Below, piece by piece: positions 45,481-55,879 of a stretch of DNA of 64,000 nucleotides (position 1 is its first letter; each line of letters opens with the position of its first letter). The DNA is from Bremia lactucae (taxonomy: Eukaryota > Oomycota > Peronosporomycetes > Peronosporales > Peronosporaceae): positions 286,778 to 350,777 of the forward strand of contig NW_027152029.1 of NCBI RefSeq assembly GCF_004359215.1. Direction: 5' to 3'. Position numbers and translations under genes: made by a program. The notes beneath the pieces were generated by a model. That model was not told where the DNA came from and did not search any database. It saw only the letters and a list, made by a program, of their open reading frames with translations.

Positions 45481-46604
45481 CTTTTTTTTCTTTTAACCAA
45501 TCCCATTCTGCGTCTATTTGAAGGAGGTCAGACGATGTTTAGTTCGCTCAGCAAAATTCTTGCTATATTTATGCAAGTAATTAGCGAGCCCTAGGAATTG
45601 GCGCAAATCCTTCACACGTCGTGGGATTGGCCATTCCTTTACCGATTTTACCTTGTCCGGTCTGCTCGTACACCATTTGTAACCCCCCCCCTCACCATGC
45701 GCCCCCACAGGTATCTCAGAATCCCCTTTTACGCACTGTTGCAAGTTGACGTACAATTGCGCGACCTTCACAGTCTGCAATACAGCGTCTAAATGGCGCT
45801 TGTGCGACTCTATTTCGCTCAGCCCGTCCTCGGCCCTACTATGCACGAATCTCTCAAGGCATCCCAGCCCTGAGCAGCGAACCGCTTCTTTTTGTCCGTT
45901 TCTAGGACGCTCTCGTCCATTGTGGACGACGAGCAACAGTCCACCAAGTTCTCTCTTGGAACTCGTGCGACTATTTCGTGGATCTTTCCTTCCTTTAATT
46001 CGGCAAGGAACAGATCCCACGGCAGACATCTCCAGGAAATTTACTTTCTCCTCGGCAGATTTAAAGACTTGCCGGAGCACCTCAACTGAAGATGCCTCTG
46101 CAATTTCGTCTTTGACGGCCTCGAGCACCTCGTTCGAAGGCCCGTCCTCTTTATTAGAGTTTGATCCGAAGGTCACTCGTTTGACGTGCCTTTGATCATC
46201 CTAATCTGTCGGGTACTCAGTCTTCGAGTCACCACGACCTTTTTCTGGGAAGCGGGTGCCGTTGCTCTACTGGCTAACGTACACCTTCCAACCGCACCAG
46301 GCTCTGAGCACTGTTCTGGTTCATGGGACGCTTGACTTCCTGTCAGCTCGCCGTCTACTGCCACAGGCTTTCGGCTCTGTGCAGGACATTCAGACGCATG
46401 ACTACTTGTCATCGTCTTTTTCACTACCCCAGTCTCCACGAGCTGGGTAGGACTGGAGACGTTTGACATCTCGTCAACGCACCCTCAACTGTGTTGTACA
46501 CGACATCAGTTGCATAAGCCTCACGCAGGAGCACATCCTTTCCGGTGTCCTGCGTAGAGTTCGCAACTGCGCGTGTACGCCAGTCTATCCTCGACATCGT
46601 ATCG
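45481..46604 (-). pseudogene. Family C RT with palm deletion, and upstream linker
   Basis: A long frame (46176-45514) joins MDESVLETDKKKRFAAQGWD directly to FVHSRAEDGLSEIESH. Compared with the copy at 50302-51310, about 600 bp coding the RT fingers and palm are gone. Upstream (46469-46173 and beyond) lies a low-complexity linker and protease-proximal sequence. It ends where family A plus-strand sequence begins. Confidence 0.75.
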
Positions 46605-47941
46605 TCCTCCAAGACGACACGAGTTAGGAGGTCCAGAATCCATGGACCTCGCTTACGTCGAAAGCGAGAGACCTTGCTGTTCGAACAAATAGCGATTGCA
46701 GAAATGCCATCGCTGCCAAAAATTAGGACACTACGCTCATGAGTGTAGTGCCGCACGCCCAGCACCGAAAGATACTGAACGTAATTTTGGATCGTATGCA
46801 AGAAAGGGCAACGGTCGCGGGTCCGACGATGTTGCGAATCGCAACAGCGAGGCGGACCGCCAAAAAATGGTCGGGGTCAGCAGGGGCGCAACGCCCTACT
46901 GATCCAGCAACCTAAAGAGAAATTGCAAATCTCTTGACTAAAGTTGTTCCCGACACACAATCATTATGTGTCTCTGCACCTGGCGATGAGGTATCCCTCA
47001 TCAAAAGTGACAAACCATTTGTCACTTAGGGCCCTGGTAGATTGTATGGCGTCGAAAAAATTTACTCGTCGTCAGTCGCTAGAGGGTCGTAGGTTCAAAT
47101 ACCTTGAGCGCGACATCCCTCCAACGAGGATGACGGTGCGTCTAGCGGCAGGCGCATCGATAACAGTGATGAAACGCGAAGTGAAATTTAACTACTCGTT
47201 TAAATGATTTACAGTACGATGATGATTTCATCGTACTGGATTTGGATGACAAATTTGATGTCATTTTAGATTTACCTTGGTTCACAAAATATGAGCCAAG
47301 AATCAGCTGGCAACATCGATCCGTAAAAATGCCTGCTACTTGTTCATCAGATAATTTTCTGATGAACGTCTTGGAGCGTCCACAAGTGTGTGGATGTACG
47401 AGTGAGTGCGATGGCCTCACTTGTGGTACGGTCGTTTGTACGACTGCACAAGATCACAGTGTGATTCTACTAATCACACTGTGGAGTCAGCTGCCGGCGG
47501 TTGTTGCAAATGCACAGGCAGCGCCTAAGGTCCACCACTCGAATAAGTCGAGTGAATTGAGACATGAATGTACGCCTAGCGAGCGACATTCAAGGAAGAT
47601 ACCGGTTGCCCAAAATGGACAACACGATAATCCTAAGTCTGGTAGAGAGTCGACCGTATAGGACCCGACTGTGATAGCGCAATCACATTCGGAAGACGTT
47701 GAGAGAATAATTCCCCACGTACTTGAGGAGAAACCTCCTCAAATAGTTAACGCTAAAGTGACTAGACTTCAACTTCCCGAGGGATTAATCCCTCGCCAGC
47801 CTGTATAAAAGAAGTCCCAGGAAGAAACTGAGACATTGAATGTTTTGGTTAAAGACGGGTAAGGAATACTCTTGATCTGTATGCGCCTCCGAAGTTAACT
47901 TCGGAGATAACTCAATACCAACCCTAGAACCTAAGCGGTTC

Positions 47942-49083
47942 TTGAGAGATATCCATAGTGGTAGAATCAAGCAGATCTACGTACTCGTCACAGAGGACGA
48001 ATACGTAATCGATATTCGGTCAGCGCTAATTTTTATAGAGAACGAACGGGATCTCAGCAGCTCATTGATGGACGAAAGTGTCCTCGATGTGACGACTCGG
48101 ATTGAGAGATATTCTACTCAATCCTGGGAGTTACTTAAGACAAATCCTACATACAAAAATTTGAATGAATTCAGGGATGTACTCCCTAAAATAGTTCCAT
48201 GCGAGTTGCCTAAGGATAATGGCACTCGACATAAGATTAAGCTTAAACCGGGCTTGAAGTACTGTGTCATGAAGATGTGGCCACTACCTCGTGAACAAGA
48301 ACTTGCGATCGAAAAATCCTTTATCGATCGATTAAAAGCGGGCCATGTAAGGGAGTCAACCTCCCCACATTGCGGTCCGCCTTCTGTGTGTGAAAGGCCA
48401 CAGGAGGGTGGCGGATAGTGCACGCATTCAATAAACTGAATGCTGCGACGGTACCGACTCAAACGCCGATACCTAGAAAAGACGTTATCATAGATGGTAT
48501 GTCTAAGAATACGATCTTTTCGTCTATGGATCTGATATAAGGGTTCTATCAAATCCTTATGCGTGAACGGGACATCCCATACACACCAGTGAGCACTCCC
48601 AGTGGGATGCTCTGGGAATGGATAGTGATGCCTCAAGGGCTTAGTAACGCCCCTGCAACATTCAGCAGATGCGTAACAAATCTGTTGAGACCGGTGCGGG
48701 ATTTCGCACCGAGTTATTTCGACGATGTATTCGTCCATAGCCGGGCCATGGACGGTAAGACGGACGTGGAAGTTCATAAAACTCACGTTCGTCAGGTTCT
48801 TACACTTATGCGAAAGCATAAGTTGTATGCAAATCTCAAGAAGTGTATATTCGCTGCAAGCGAAATACCACTTCTTGAATGCATCGTCGGAATACACGGC
48901 GTGCGCTTTAATCCCGAAAAGATCAAGGCAATTACCGAATGGCCAGTACCAGTCGATGTCAAGGGACCTAGAAAGTACCTTGGATTAGCGGCGTACTTGC
49001 ACAAGTACTCCCGCAATTATGCCGAGGTGACAGTTCATCTTTCTCGTATCTTGAAAAAAGATGAGAAATGCAATCGCCCATCT
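47942..49083 (+). pseudogene. Family A reverse transcriptase
   Basis: Fingers at 47942-48415 (RHKIKLKPGLKYCVMKMWPL, GHVRESTSPHCGPP). A TAA interrupts the conserved DL-x-x-GFYQ motif at about 48538. The palm at 48559-49086 has MPQGLSNAPATFSR, the polymerase motif SYFDDVFVHSRAM, KLYANLKKCIFAASE and the thumb segment RKYLGLAAYLHKYSRNYAE. Confidence 0.82.
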
Positions 49084-50148
49084 TAGCGGTTGCAGATCGA
49101 GACAGACCATTCCATGTGGTCTGCGATGCCAGCGATTTCGCAATCGGCTGTGTGTTATTGCAATACGATACAGACGGCGCGGAGTGCGTCTAGTGCGTCG
49201 TCTGTTGCCAATCGCGTCAGCTGCAACCAGCTGCACGCAATTATCCAGTGCATGACAAGGAACTCCTTGCCATGAAATATGCACTGGCTAAGTTTAGGGT
49301 CTTTCTCCTCAAAGATAGACCGTTCATCGTTTATATACGGACCAACCGTCGTTACGCACGGCCGCAAAAGCCCACACCTCTCGCAAAGAATGGCGAGGTG
49401 GCTATCCTTCTTCGCGGAGTATTATTTCTCCGTGGAATTTAAAGCAGGACGACTTAATGTCGTCGCTGATGCGTTATCACGCCGACCCGATTTCAAGCCG
49501 GCTGCGCACTCGAACAGTGGAAAGAATCCAACTGTTGAAAAACTCATTACAAGCGTTCCATCAACAACTTTCTTTTGATGACATAAAAAAAGCCTACACA
49601 GAAAATAAGACCTTCAGCGTTTAATAGATCATCTGATGAATCCATCCGATAAATCTTTTAAAGATTTACCGGCTTATATATCGATCGTCATCCGATCGAT
49701 ACACAACACACAACGGCTTACTCTACTACACAGCCGTTGCCGGAGACACTCCACGTGTCGTCGTCCCAACTCACAAGGATTTGCGCTTGCTCATCATGTA
49801 TGACTGTTACGATGCATCAACAAGTGAGCATCGTGGACGTGAGAAAACTAATGTCACAGTTAGTCGCGACTTTTACTGACCCCGCCAGTTTCAGTTCGTG
49901 CGCAAGTACATTCGTGTTTGCGAGGTATGTCAACGGGTGAAGCCTAGCCGTTCCTCCCGTGCACCTCTCCAACCTCTACCACTTCAGGCAGAATGTTGGC
50001 AGTCTGTATCTATGGACTTCGTCTTCGGTTTTCCCGAAGACGTTCACAAAAACAATCAAATCCTTGTTTTTGTAGACAAATTCAGCAAGATGGTACATCT
50101 TGTTGCAAACCAGAGATACAAGGCCGACGTGATGCGAGAATTGTAAAC
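49084..50148 (+). pseudogene. Family A RNase H and integrase N-terminus
   Basis: RNase H pieces lie in three frames (RPFHVVCDASDFAIGCVLL near 49105; SPHLSQRMARWLSFFAEYYF at 49373-49435; VVADALSRRPDF). The integrase part at 49898-50143 has a zinc-binding pair (VCEVCQRVKP) and first Asp (VSMDFVFGFPED), then stops at 50145, where family C LTR sequence follows. Confidence 0.8.
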
Positions 50149-50156
50149 GTCGTTGT

Positions 50157-51310
50157 TGTAATGGGCTGAAGTTGCTATAATGTTGCACAGTCCCCGTCAA
50201 GTACACTTTGTGTACTTAAGGGGATGGTCAATTACTTAAATAAAGTAATTGGACCCACCCTTGTGTATGTGATGCACAGAAGCATTCACATTAGGAAGGA
50301 AAGATCAACGAAATAGTCGCACCAGTTCCAGAAGAGAACTTGCTGGACTGTTGCTCGTCGTCCATAATGGACGAGAGCGTCCGAGAAACGGACAAAAAGA
50401 AGCGCTTCGCTGCTCAAGGCTGGGATGCCTTGAGAGAAAGTCCGTTCTTTGAGGTTATGTGGAAACATCGCGATGTGTTCCCAGAAGAAGTGCCGAGCCG
50501 CCTACCAGCAGATAGGGGCATCGGGCACGAGATAGACCTCAAACCTGGCACCAAGTATTGTATGACCAGGCAATGGCCGCTGCCGAAAGAACAAGTCAAT
50601 TATATCAATGAGTTCTTCGACAAGCGAGCCAAGGCGGGACATGCGCGTGAGAGCAAATCGCCTCACTGCAGCCCGACCTTTTGTGTGCGTAAAGCCACAG
50701 GTGGATGGCGCGTACTTCATGCTTAGAAAAAGCTGAACACGGCGACCATACCGGCGCAAACGCCAATCCCGCGGAAAGATGTCTTGTTGAACTCCATGGG
50801 AAAGCCAACTATCTTTTCCGCGTTGGATTTGAAGGATGGCTACTATCAGGTACTCATAATAGATTCCGATGTAGCCAAAACGGCAGCAAGCACCCGAAGC
50901 GGTATGTTTTGGGAGTGGCTTGTGATGCCCCAAGGGTTGAAAAACGCACCAGCGACATTCAACCGAGTGGTGGCTCACGTGATGCGTCAGCACCCACCGT
51001 GCCTTCGCGCCCCATTACTTTGACGATGTATTCGTGCATAGTAGGGCCGAGGACGGGCTGAGCGCAATAGAGCCGCACAATCGTCATAGATGCTGTGTTG
51101 CAGACTTTAAAGGACGCCCAATTATACGTCAACTTGCAAAATTGCGTCATAAGGGTCCCTGAGATACCCGAAGCAGTCTTATGTAGAGGCACCGGTCTTG
51201 GCATTGCCAGACGCGGATAAGCCCTTTAGCGTCGTCTGCGCTGCAAGTAATTTTGCAATTGGCAGCGCGCTCATGCAGAAGGATGATGATGACGTTGACC
51301 GCGTCTCCTT
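50157..51310 (+). mobile_element. Ty3/Gypsy family C copy 4, inverted part (LTR tip, RT, RNase H start)
   Basis: The plus strand carries 145 bp of the LTR 5' tip (from TGTAATGGGCTG), then pol from the linker before RT. RT fingers are at 50340-50726 (GHEIDLKPGTKYCMTRQWPL, SPHCSPTFCVRKATGGWRV), then a TAG, then FSALDLKDGYYQVL and MPQGLKNAPATFNRVV. The catalytic FDD motif follows at about 51018 after a frameshift. RNase H begins at 51198 (DKPFSVVCAASNFAIGSAL) and breaks off near 51310. Confidence 0.8.
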
Positions 51311-51740
51311 TAATTCGGCAAGGAACAGATCCCACGACATCTCCGGGAGATTTACTATCTCCTCGGCAGATTTAAAGACTTGCCGGAGCACCTCAACTGA
51401 GGATGCCTCCGCAATTTCGTCTTTGACGGCCTCGAACACCTCGTTCGAAGGCCCGTCCTCTTTATTAGAGACTGATCCGAAGGTCACTCGTTTAGACGTG
51501 CCTTTGATCGTCCTAATCAGTCGAGTATTCGTTCTTCTAGTCACCCCGACCTTTGACTGGGAAGCGAATGCCGTTGCTCTCCTGGCTAACGCACCCCTTA
51601 AAACCGCACCTGGATCGAGGCACTGGGCCGGTTTATGCGAAGCTTGACTTCCTGTCAGCTCGTTATCTACTGCTACAGACTCTTGGCTCTATGCAGGACC
51701 ATTGGACGCATGACTGCTTATCATCGTCTTTTTTACTACG

Positions 51741-52230
51741 CTAATCTATAGGAGCTGAGTAGGACTTAGGTGACGTTCGAAATTCCGTCAATGCACCCTC
51801 AACTGTGTCGGACACGACATCAGTTGCATAGACCTCTTGCAAGAGCACATCCTTTCCGGTGTCCAGCGTAGAGTTCGCAACTGTGCGTATACGCCAGTCT
51901 ATCCATGGTTGGTGCTTTGCCAACTATGGCATGCCTAGGATAAGGTCATACGGACTCTCCATACCTACCACTGTGAACTTCTCTTTACAAGAGAAGTCAC
52001 TAAAACTGAATGCGAGTACAACTTTAACTCCCTCAGACATCACGAGCTCCCCTTTCGCTAAACGAAGGGTTGCCTCTTCTCGCTTGCCATCTTGGCAAAG
52101 CGACTCAAACATCGCCGGTCTATTTCTTAAAGCCGCGAGTTTTACAAATTTTGTGATGCACCCAAATCTATTAGGAGGGTCATCACTTGGTCATAGCCTC
52201 GCACTGGAGCGCTATAGACCAGCAGGGTTG
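51741..52230 (-). pseudogene. Family C retropepsin-like protease
   Basis: The active-site region LIDLGAS lies near 52178-52160, and the second motif SPYDLILGMP with AKHQPWIDW lies at about 51955-51895, in order on the minus strand but in different frames or with a stop between. It fits a Ty3/Gypsy protease. Confidence 0.7.
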
Positions 52231-52627
52231 AGGTCTGAAATTTAGAGACCTCAGGGACTATGCTACCCATTTGTTCGATAACTCTGTACTTCGAGGTACC
52301 TTAAAGTCCTCGTCAGTAGGAAATCCTGCCCCTACTGCACTCCTGCATTTCCCGACCCCTCAGTGGTCGATGCTCATGCGTCTCGCAAGCTGGTTCTCGC
52401 CACCGCCCTTTGGGAAGGGAGTTCTCTTGCTGGGCGTCTTTATCCAGCAGGGACCCTGGCATAGCAGCGAGCCATCATATAGCCGCGCTTGCCGCATTCA
52501 TACAGACCACGTCTGCATTGCCCAACTCCATAGGAGTGGCATCTAACCTCTCGCCCGACGGCTTATACCAAGCTGTCGCCGAGGCACTGTTGTAGGATTG
52601 CTCCTCAACCAAGGCAATTTGAATTGA

Positions 52628-53130
52628 TTATGCCATCGTCGACGGCACCTTCCTGAAAAGGGCCTGTCGCGATGGGCCATGCCGTAGTCCGTTCATAAAC
52701 GTGGACAGCTTAATGTGCTCCGGAATCGGACCTACAGTAATGGACGCCGACAGCGAGCGCATCTCTTGCACATACTCTTGCAGAGATCGCTTCGCCTGTC
52801 GCGCTCCGAAGAAGTGCGCCTGCAGCAACACTTCGTTGTTTGGCGGCTGGTACATGGCGCGAATCTTTGCTTTGAAGATCGCCCATGTAGGGGTCGCCTT
52901 TCTGTCTGCCATAAGCGCCGAGTAAGCCCACTCTGAGGCCTTACCGCGCAGATGCGACATGGCGTACAACACCATCCAGCTGTCGTCCGCGATTAGCTGT
53001 GCAACACCACATTACTCCACGGCTAAAAGTCAGTGGACAATCGTGTACGCTGCAGTTCCATCGAACTTGGGCGGGTCCATCCGAATGGGCTTCAGCTGAT
53101 GCGGCCGGGCAGAGAGCATATCAACAGTCA
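52628..53130 (-). pseudogene. Family C gag
   Basis: An open frame of about 115 codons (52975-52628) contains YAMSHLRGKASEWAYSALM, TWAIFKAKIRAMYQPPNNE, KRSLQEYVQEMRSLSASI and STFMNGLRHGPSRQALFR, all typical of the Ty3 capsid region. Upstream, PPKFDGTAAYTIV and later residues are interrupted by two stops. The zinc knuckle is not intact. Confidence 0.78.
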
Positions 53131-53463
53131 TGTTGAGAGCCTCGCTCCGATCCTGCTAATGCCTCAGCTCATCCTGAGTCTGAGTGATGGACTCCGCCGC
53201 AGTATGGCTCTATACCTCGGACGCGGCTCTCCGCTGTCCGAGCACGAATGCCTTAAACTGCTCCAACTGAGCAATATGTTGCTCTAAAAGACTACCCAGG
53301 AGCCTGGTCAGGGCTTGTTTACCAAGTCCCTGCGCCAGTGCCCTACCACCTCCCATTGATGTTCGGAGAGGTGGGGGAAATGAGCCCAATCAGTATTGAG
53401 GCTCATCCTCACGTACACACAGCAGAGATGCGGGTCGTGGGAAGAATTTCAAGTGCTGCCAAG

Positions 53464-53989
53464 TGTAAGCGGGCACGTCGTAATGCGGCCACGCTCTACT
53501 TAGACACGCATCCTAGCACAGTGAGGAAGCGGTTTAACCTGCTTCTCTTGCGTGCAGTGAGGTAGTTGTGGTTGGCGCGTTAGCGACCTCACTCAACGCA
53601 CTAAGTGCTTTATTTAAGTGTCGTCACGGGAGCGGTAATCCGGCTCCTCGTGCGCACTTACTTAGTAGATAGTAGTTTTCAGACTAATTTGTATTTAATC
53701 ACATTAGACATAAATACCTATTTTACCAATCAAAATGTCATCTCTGTAGATAACACTAATATGTATTGCGAGCGTATCTTTCTAGGTACCTCGCGTAACG
53801 GATGACGCTAGGCGTCATCCCTCCTAATGTGAATGCACCTATGTGCACTACATACACATGTGTTGGTCATGTGAACCACACCCGAGTGCTGGTCTAATTA
53901 CTTTATTTAAGTAATTGACCACCCCCTTAAGTACACCAAGTGCACTTAACGGGGACTGTGTAACATTAGGGCAACTTTAGCCCGTTACA
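53464..53989 (-). repeat. Family C LTR (5' LTR, 526 bp)
   Basis: From TGTAAGCGGG to TAGCCCGTTACA on the plus strand. It is preceded on the plus strand by AAGTGCTGCCAAG, i.e. a minus-strand primer-binding site TGGCAGCACTT. It borders host DNA at 53990. Confidence 0.85.
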
Positions 53990-54650
53990 GAATAGGCTAA
54001 GGAAAAATCAAATCTATTGACAGATAAATACTACTTTGGAAAGCTCATTCGGCAATACTCGTGTCAGAAGTGATTAAGCCTTTGATCGAGGAATGCTGGT
54101 AATACTGTTGGTCTTTGTGTCATACACACAGACGCATTGTTGAAGTCACTCTTTCGAGGTGAATTAATGTAATTGCTTCTGCCATTTCGAAAAAATAGCC
54201 AGAATGGAAAGCAGTCGGCGCATGTACGGGTTCCATTTGACCTTGATTTTTTCAACAATGAAGCTTACAATTGCTTTACACCAGCGCACTCAAGCAAAAG
54301 ACGATTGCGGGCAGGAATGACATTCAAGTTGTCTGTAGCACGTGGTACGTGACCGCTGGCATTGTTTGAATTATGACGTGAACATAAATTGATTAATTTG
54401 ACGATTGTGTACAGTACATTTTTAAATGCCCCCAGTGTCTCTTCTTGTGGAATGTGCAAGTATGGAAGCATCTGAAGATGAAGGTTTGACCCCACAGACC
54501 GATAAATCTGTTTTGTTTTGAATTTGTGACTCGCAGGGCAGAACTGAAGCCTCCAATGCACGATGTGCAGGCAGATGGAAGTTGGAAATGTGGTAAATGG
54601 TAAGTTAAAAAAATTATTTGGATTCATGCTGCAAAATATAACCAGTTGTG
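53990..54650 (+). other. Upstream region of the zinc-ribbon gene
   Basis: Likely holds the promoter and one or two upstream exons. A plus-strand stretch at about 54421-54460 would encode FKCPQCLFLWNVQ, followed by a GT, and another at about 54553-54600 would encode LQCTMCRQMEVGNVV before a clear GTAAGT donor. Both contain CX2C pairs like those of the gene downstream. I could not connect them all in one frame. Confidence 0.45.
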
Positions 54651-55577
54651 ATGGAGTATAGCGGAACACTGAACCGGCATGCGTCCAAGTGCTCACACTG
54701 CCACCTTGTCTTCTACTCGCTTGTGACGACAACTGCACCGGCGGAAATTTTTTGTTCGCGGTGTGGCTTCTTAAATGATGGTGACAATCTCTCGTGTGTG
54801 CAATGTGACAATACAATTCGATCCACTTTGGACAAGATCAGCACGGACTTAAAAGACAGTACTAACTTTTTGGCTCGAGATATGGGCGTTAACATCCATG
54901 TAAAGTGTCCTGGATGTTTCATAGTGTGCTACGTGCCCCCTGCTACCGCTTGCTTGCGGTGTGGAGCATGTCACACGTACTTTGCGTCGCCATCGGTTGG
55001 AGAAGTGACAAATTTTCACATGAGTCGGCTTGCGTCGTCCATTTCGAGCTCATTTTTGGGATTTTTTGGTAAAAAACGCGGCGAACAAAAAGAATCAAAT
55101 GCGACCAAGCGTTGTCCAGATGAGGCACAAGAAGCACCATTGGGAAAATTAATTGCAACAGGTCAAGGTGTCGTGAGTTTGCCTCGTGATTCCCTAAATA
55201 GTAGTGACGCGATGGAATTATCCACGGGTTCACAGCTTCTTAATTCTAGCGAGATGTCTGATGAAGAAAAAGAGGACAGAGCTGACTCTTCTCATATAGA
55301 TGAGCGCCCTGCAGAGCCAAAGACTCCTTTGACGGCGGAAAGCGTTAATTTTGTCTCTTTGACTCAACAGGCTTTAGCTCGTGAAGATCACGCGTCGTTT
55401 CTTCATACAGATCCCTTGCAAACACGAGAAAAGAACCGAAATATTGCGTCGTTTAACTCGTCAAACGGCTTTCAAAAATCGCTACCGATGCTTGCCCGAC
55501 AAATACCCATGCAGACAGCTCTTCCATTACCTCGACAAGAATTGATAGAAGTTGAGGGAGACATTCTGGAGCTTTAG
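54651..55577 (+). CDS. Cys-rich zinc-ribbon protein, LSD1-finger-like (308 aa or longer)
   Basis: Probably an intracellular zinc-binding regulatory protein. The N-terminal 120 residues contain repeated CX2C pairs: KCSHCHLVFYSL, FCSRCGFLNDG, SCVQCDNTI, VKCPGCFIVCYVPP and CLRCGACHTYF. The last two resemble one LSD1-type or zinc-ribbon unit (CPGC...CLRCGAC). The remainder is Ser/Glu-rich and low in complexity, without membrane segments. The first ATG in frame is 54651. A splice acceptor (ATATAACCAG at 54636-54645) just upstream and a GTAAGT donor near 54600 make a 5' exon likely, so the true start may lie upstream. The next gene (minus) converges on it. I do not recognise a named orthologue. Confidence 0.68.
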   Translation: MEYSGTLNRHASKCSHCHLVFYSLVTTTAPAEIFCSRCGFLNDGDNLSCVQCDNTIRSTLDKISTDLKDSTNFLARDMGVNIHVKCPGCFIVCYVPPATACLRCGACHTYFASPSVGEVTNFHMSRLASSISSSFLGFFGKKRGEQKESNATKRCPDEAQEAPLGKLIATGQGVVSLPRDSLNSSDAMELSTGSQLLNSSEMSDEEKEDRADSSHIDERPAEPKTPLTAESVNFVSLTQQALAREDHASFLHTDPLQTREKNRNIASFNSSNGFQKSLPMLARQIPMQTALPLPRQELIEVEGDILEL

Positions 55578-55879
55578 CATGTGGCGACGACGGAGACACA
55601 AATCGTTTTATAGCGGGATACAAAACCTAAAGCTTCAAAACTAGAATTTGATTAGGACTCGGAAGTCCAACGCGGACACTTTTTAATTTAATTTTAAACC
55701 AAGAAGTGCACTCGTATGCGTAGTCTTCGGTGTCATTGCTACGCAGCGGTCATGTAGCTCTGTCGGGAGAGCACAGGGCCGTCCAGGGTTCGAGCCCTAA
55801 GGTCTGCTTGATTTTGCTTCATGAGTACTAGACGGCACGATACTGATTATATTTATAATGTTTAAAAGTGTATAACGAG
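55578..55879. other. Convergent intergenic spacer
   Basis: 302 bp between two convergent stops, holding the tRNA-like remnant. Confidence 0.6.
55741..55808 (+). pseudogene. tRNA-like remnant lacking the anticodon arm
   Basis: A perfect D-arm (TA-GCTC-TGTCGGGA-GAGC, 55754-55772) is followed after only about 11 bases by a T-arm with B box (GGGTTCGAGCCC at 55786-55797). There is no room for an anticodon stem-loop, and the ends do not pair as an acceptor stem. It is read as a degenerate tRNA gene or tRNA-derived element. Confidence 0.5.

Larger units (their letters stand above)
42595..46604 (-). mobile_element. Ty3/Gypsy family C copy 3 (no LTR)
   Basis: A minus-strand element fragment running from the antisense ORF region through integrase, RNase H and RT to the protease-RT linker. 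The LTR end is missing at the left, and family A gag on the plus strand adjoins at the right (about 46605). Confidence 0.83.
46605..50148 (+). mobile_element. Ty3/Gypsy family A internal fragment
   Basis: A plus-strand internal part from the gag zinc knuckle (KCHRCQKLGHYAHEC at about 46702) through protease (LRALVDCMASKKF, 47022-47060), RT, RNase H and the integrase N-terminus. Neither LTR is attached. Family C fragments flank both ends. Many frameshifts and stops. Confidence 0.85.
51311..53989 (-). mobile_element. Ty3/Gypsy family C copy 4, minus part (5' LTR, gag, protease)
   Basis: The minus strand carries the 5' LTR (53989-53464), primer-binding-site-like TGGCAGCACTT, gag (about 53130-52628) and protease (about 52230-51741), ending in the linker before RT. 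Pol should continue leftward on the same strand, but the next sequence is pol in the opposite orientation. Confidence 0.82.
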
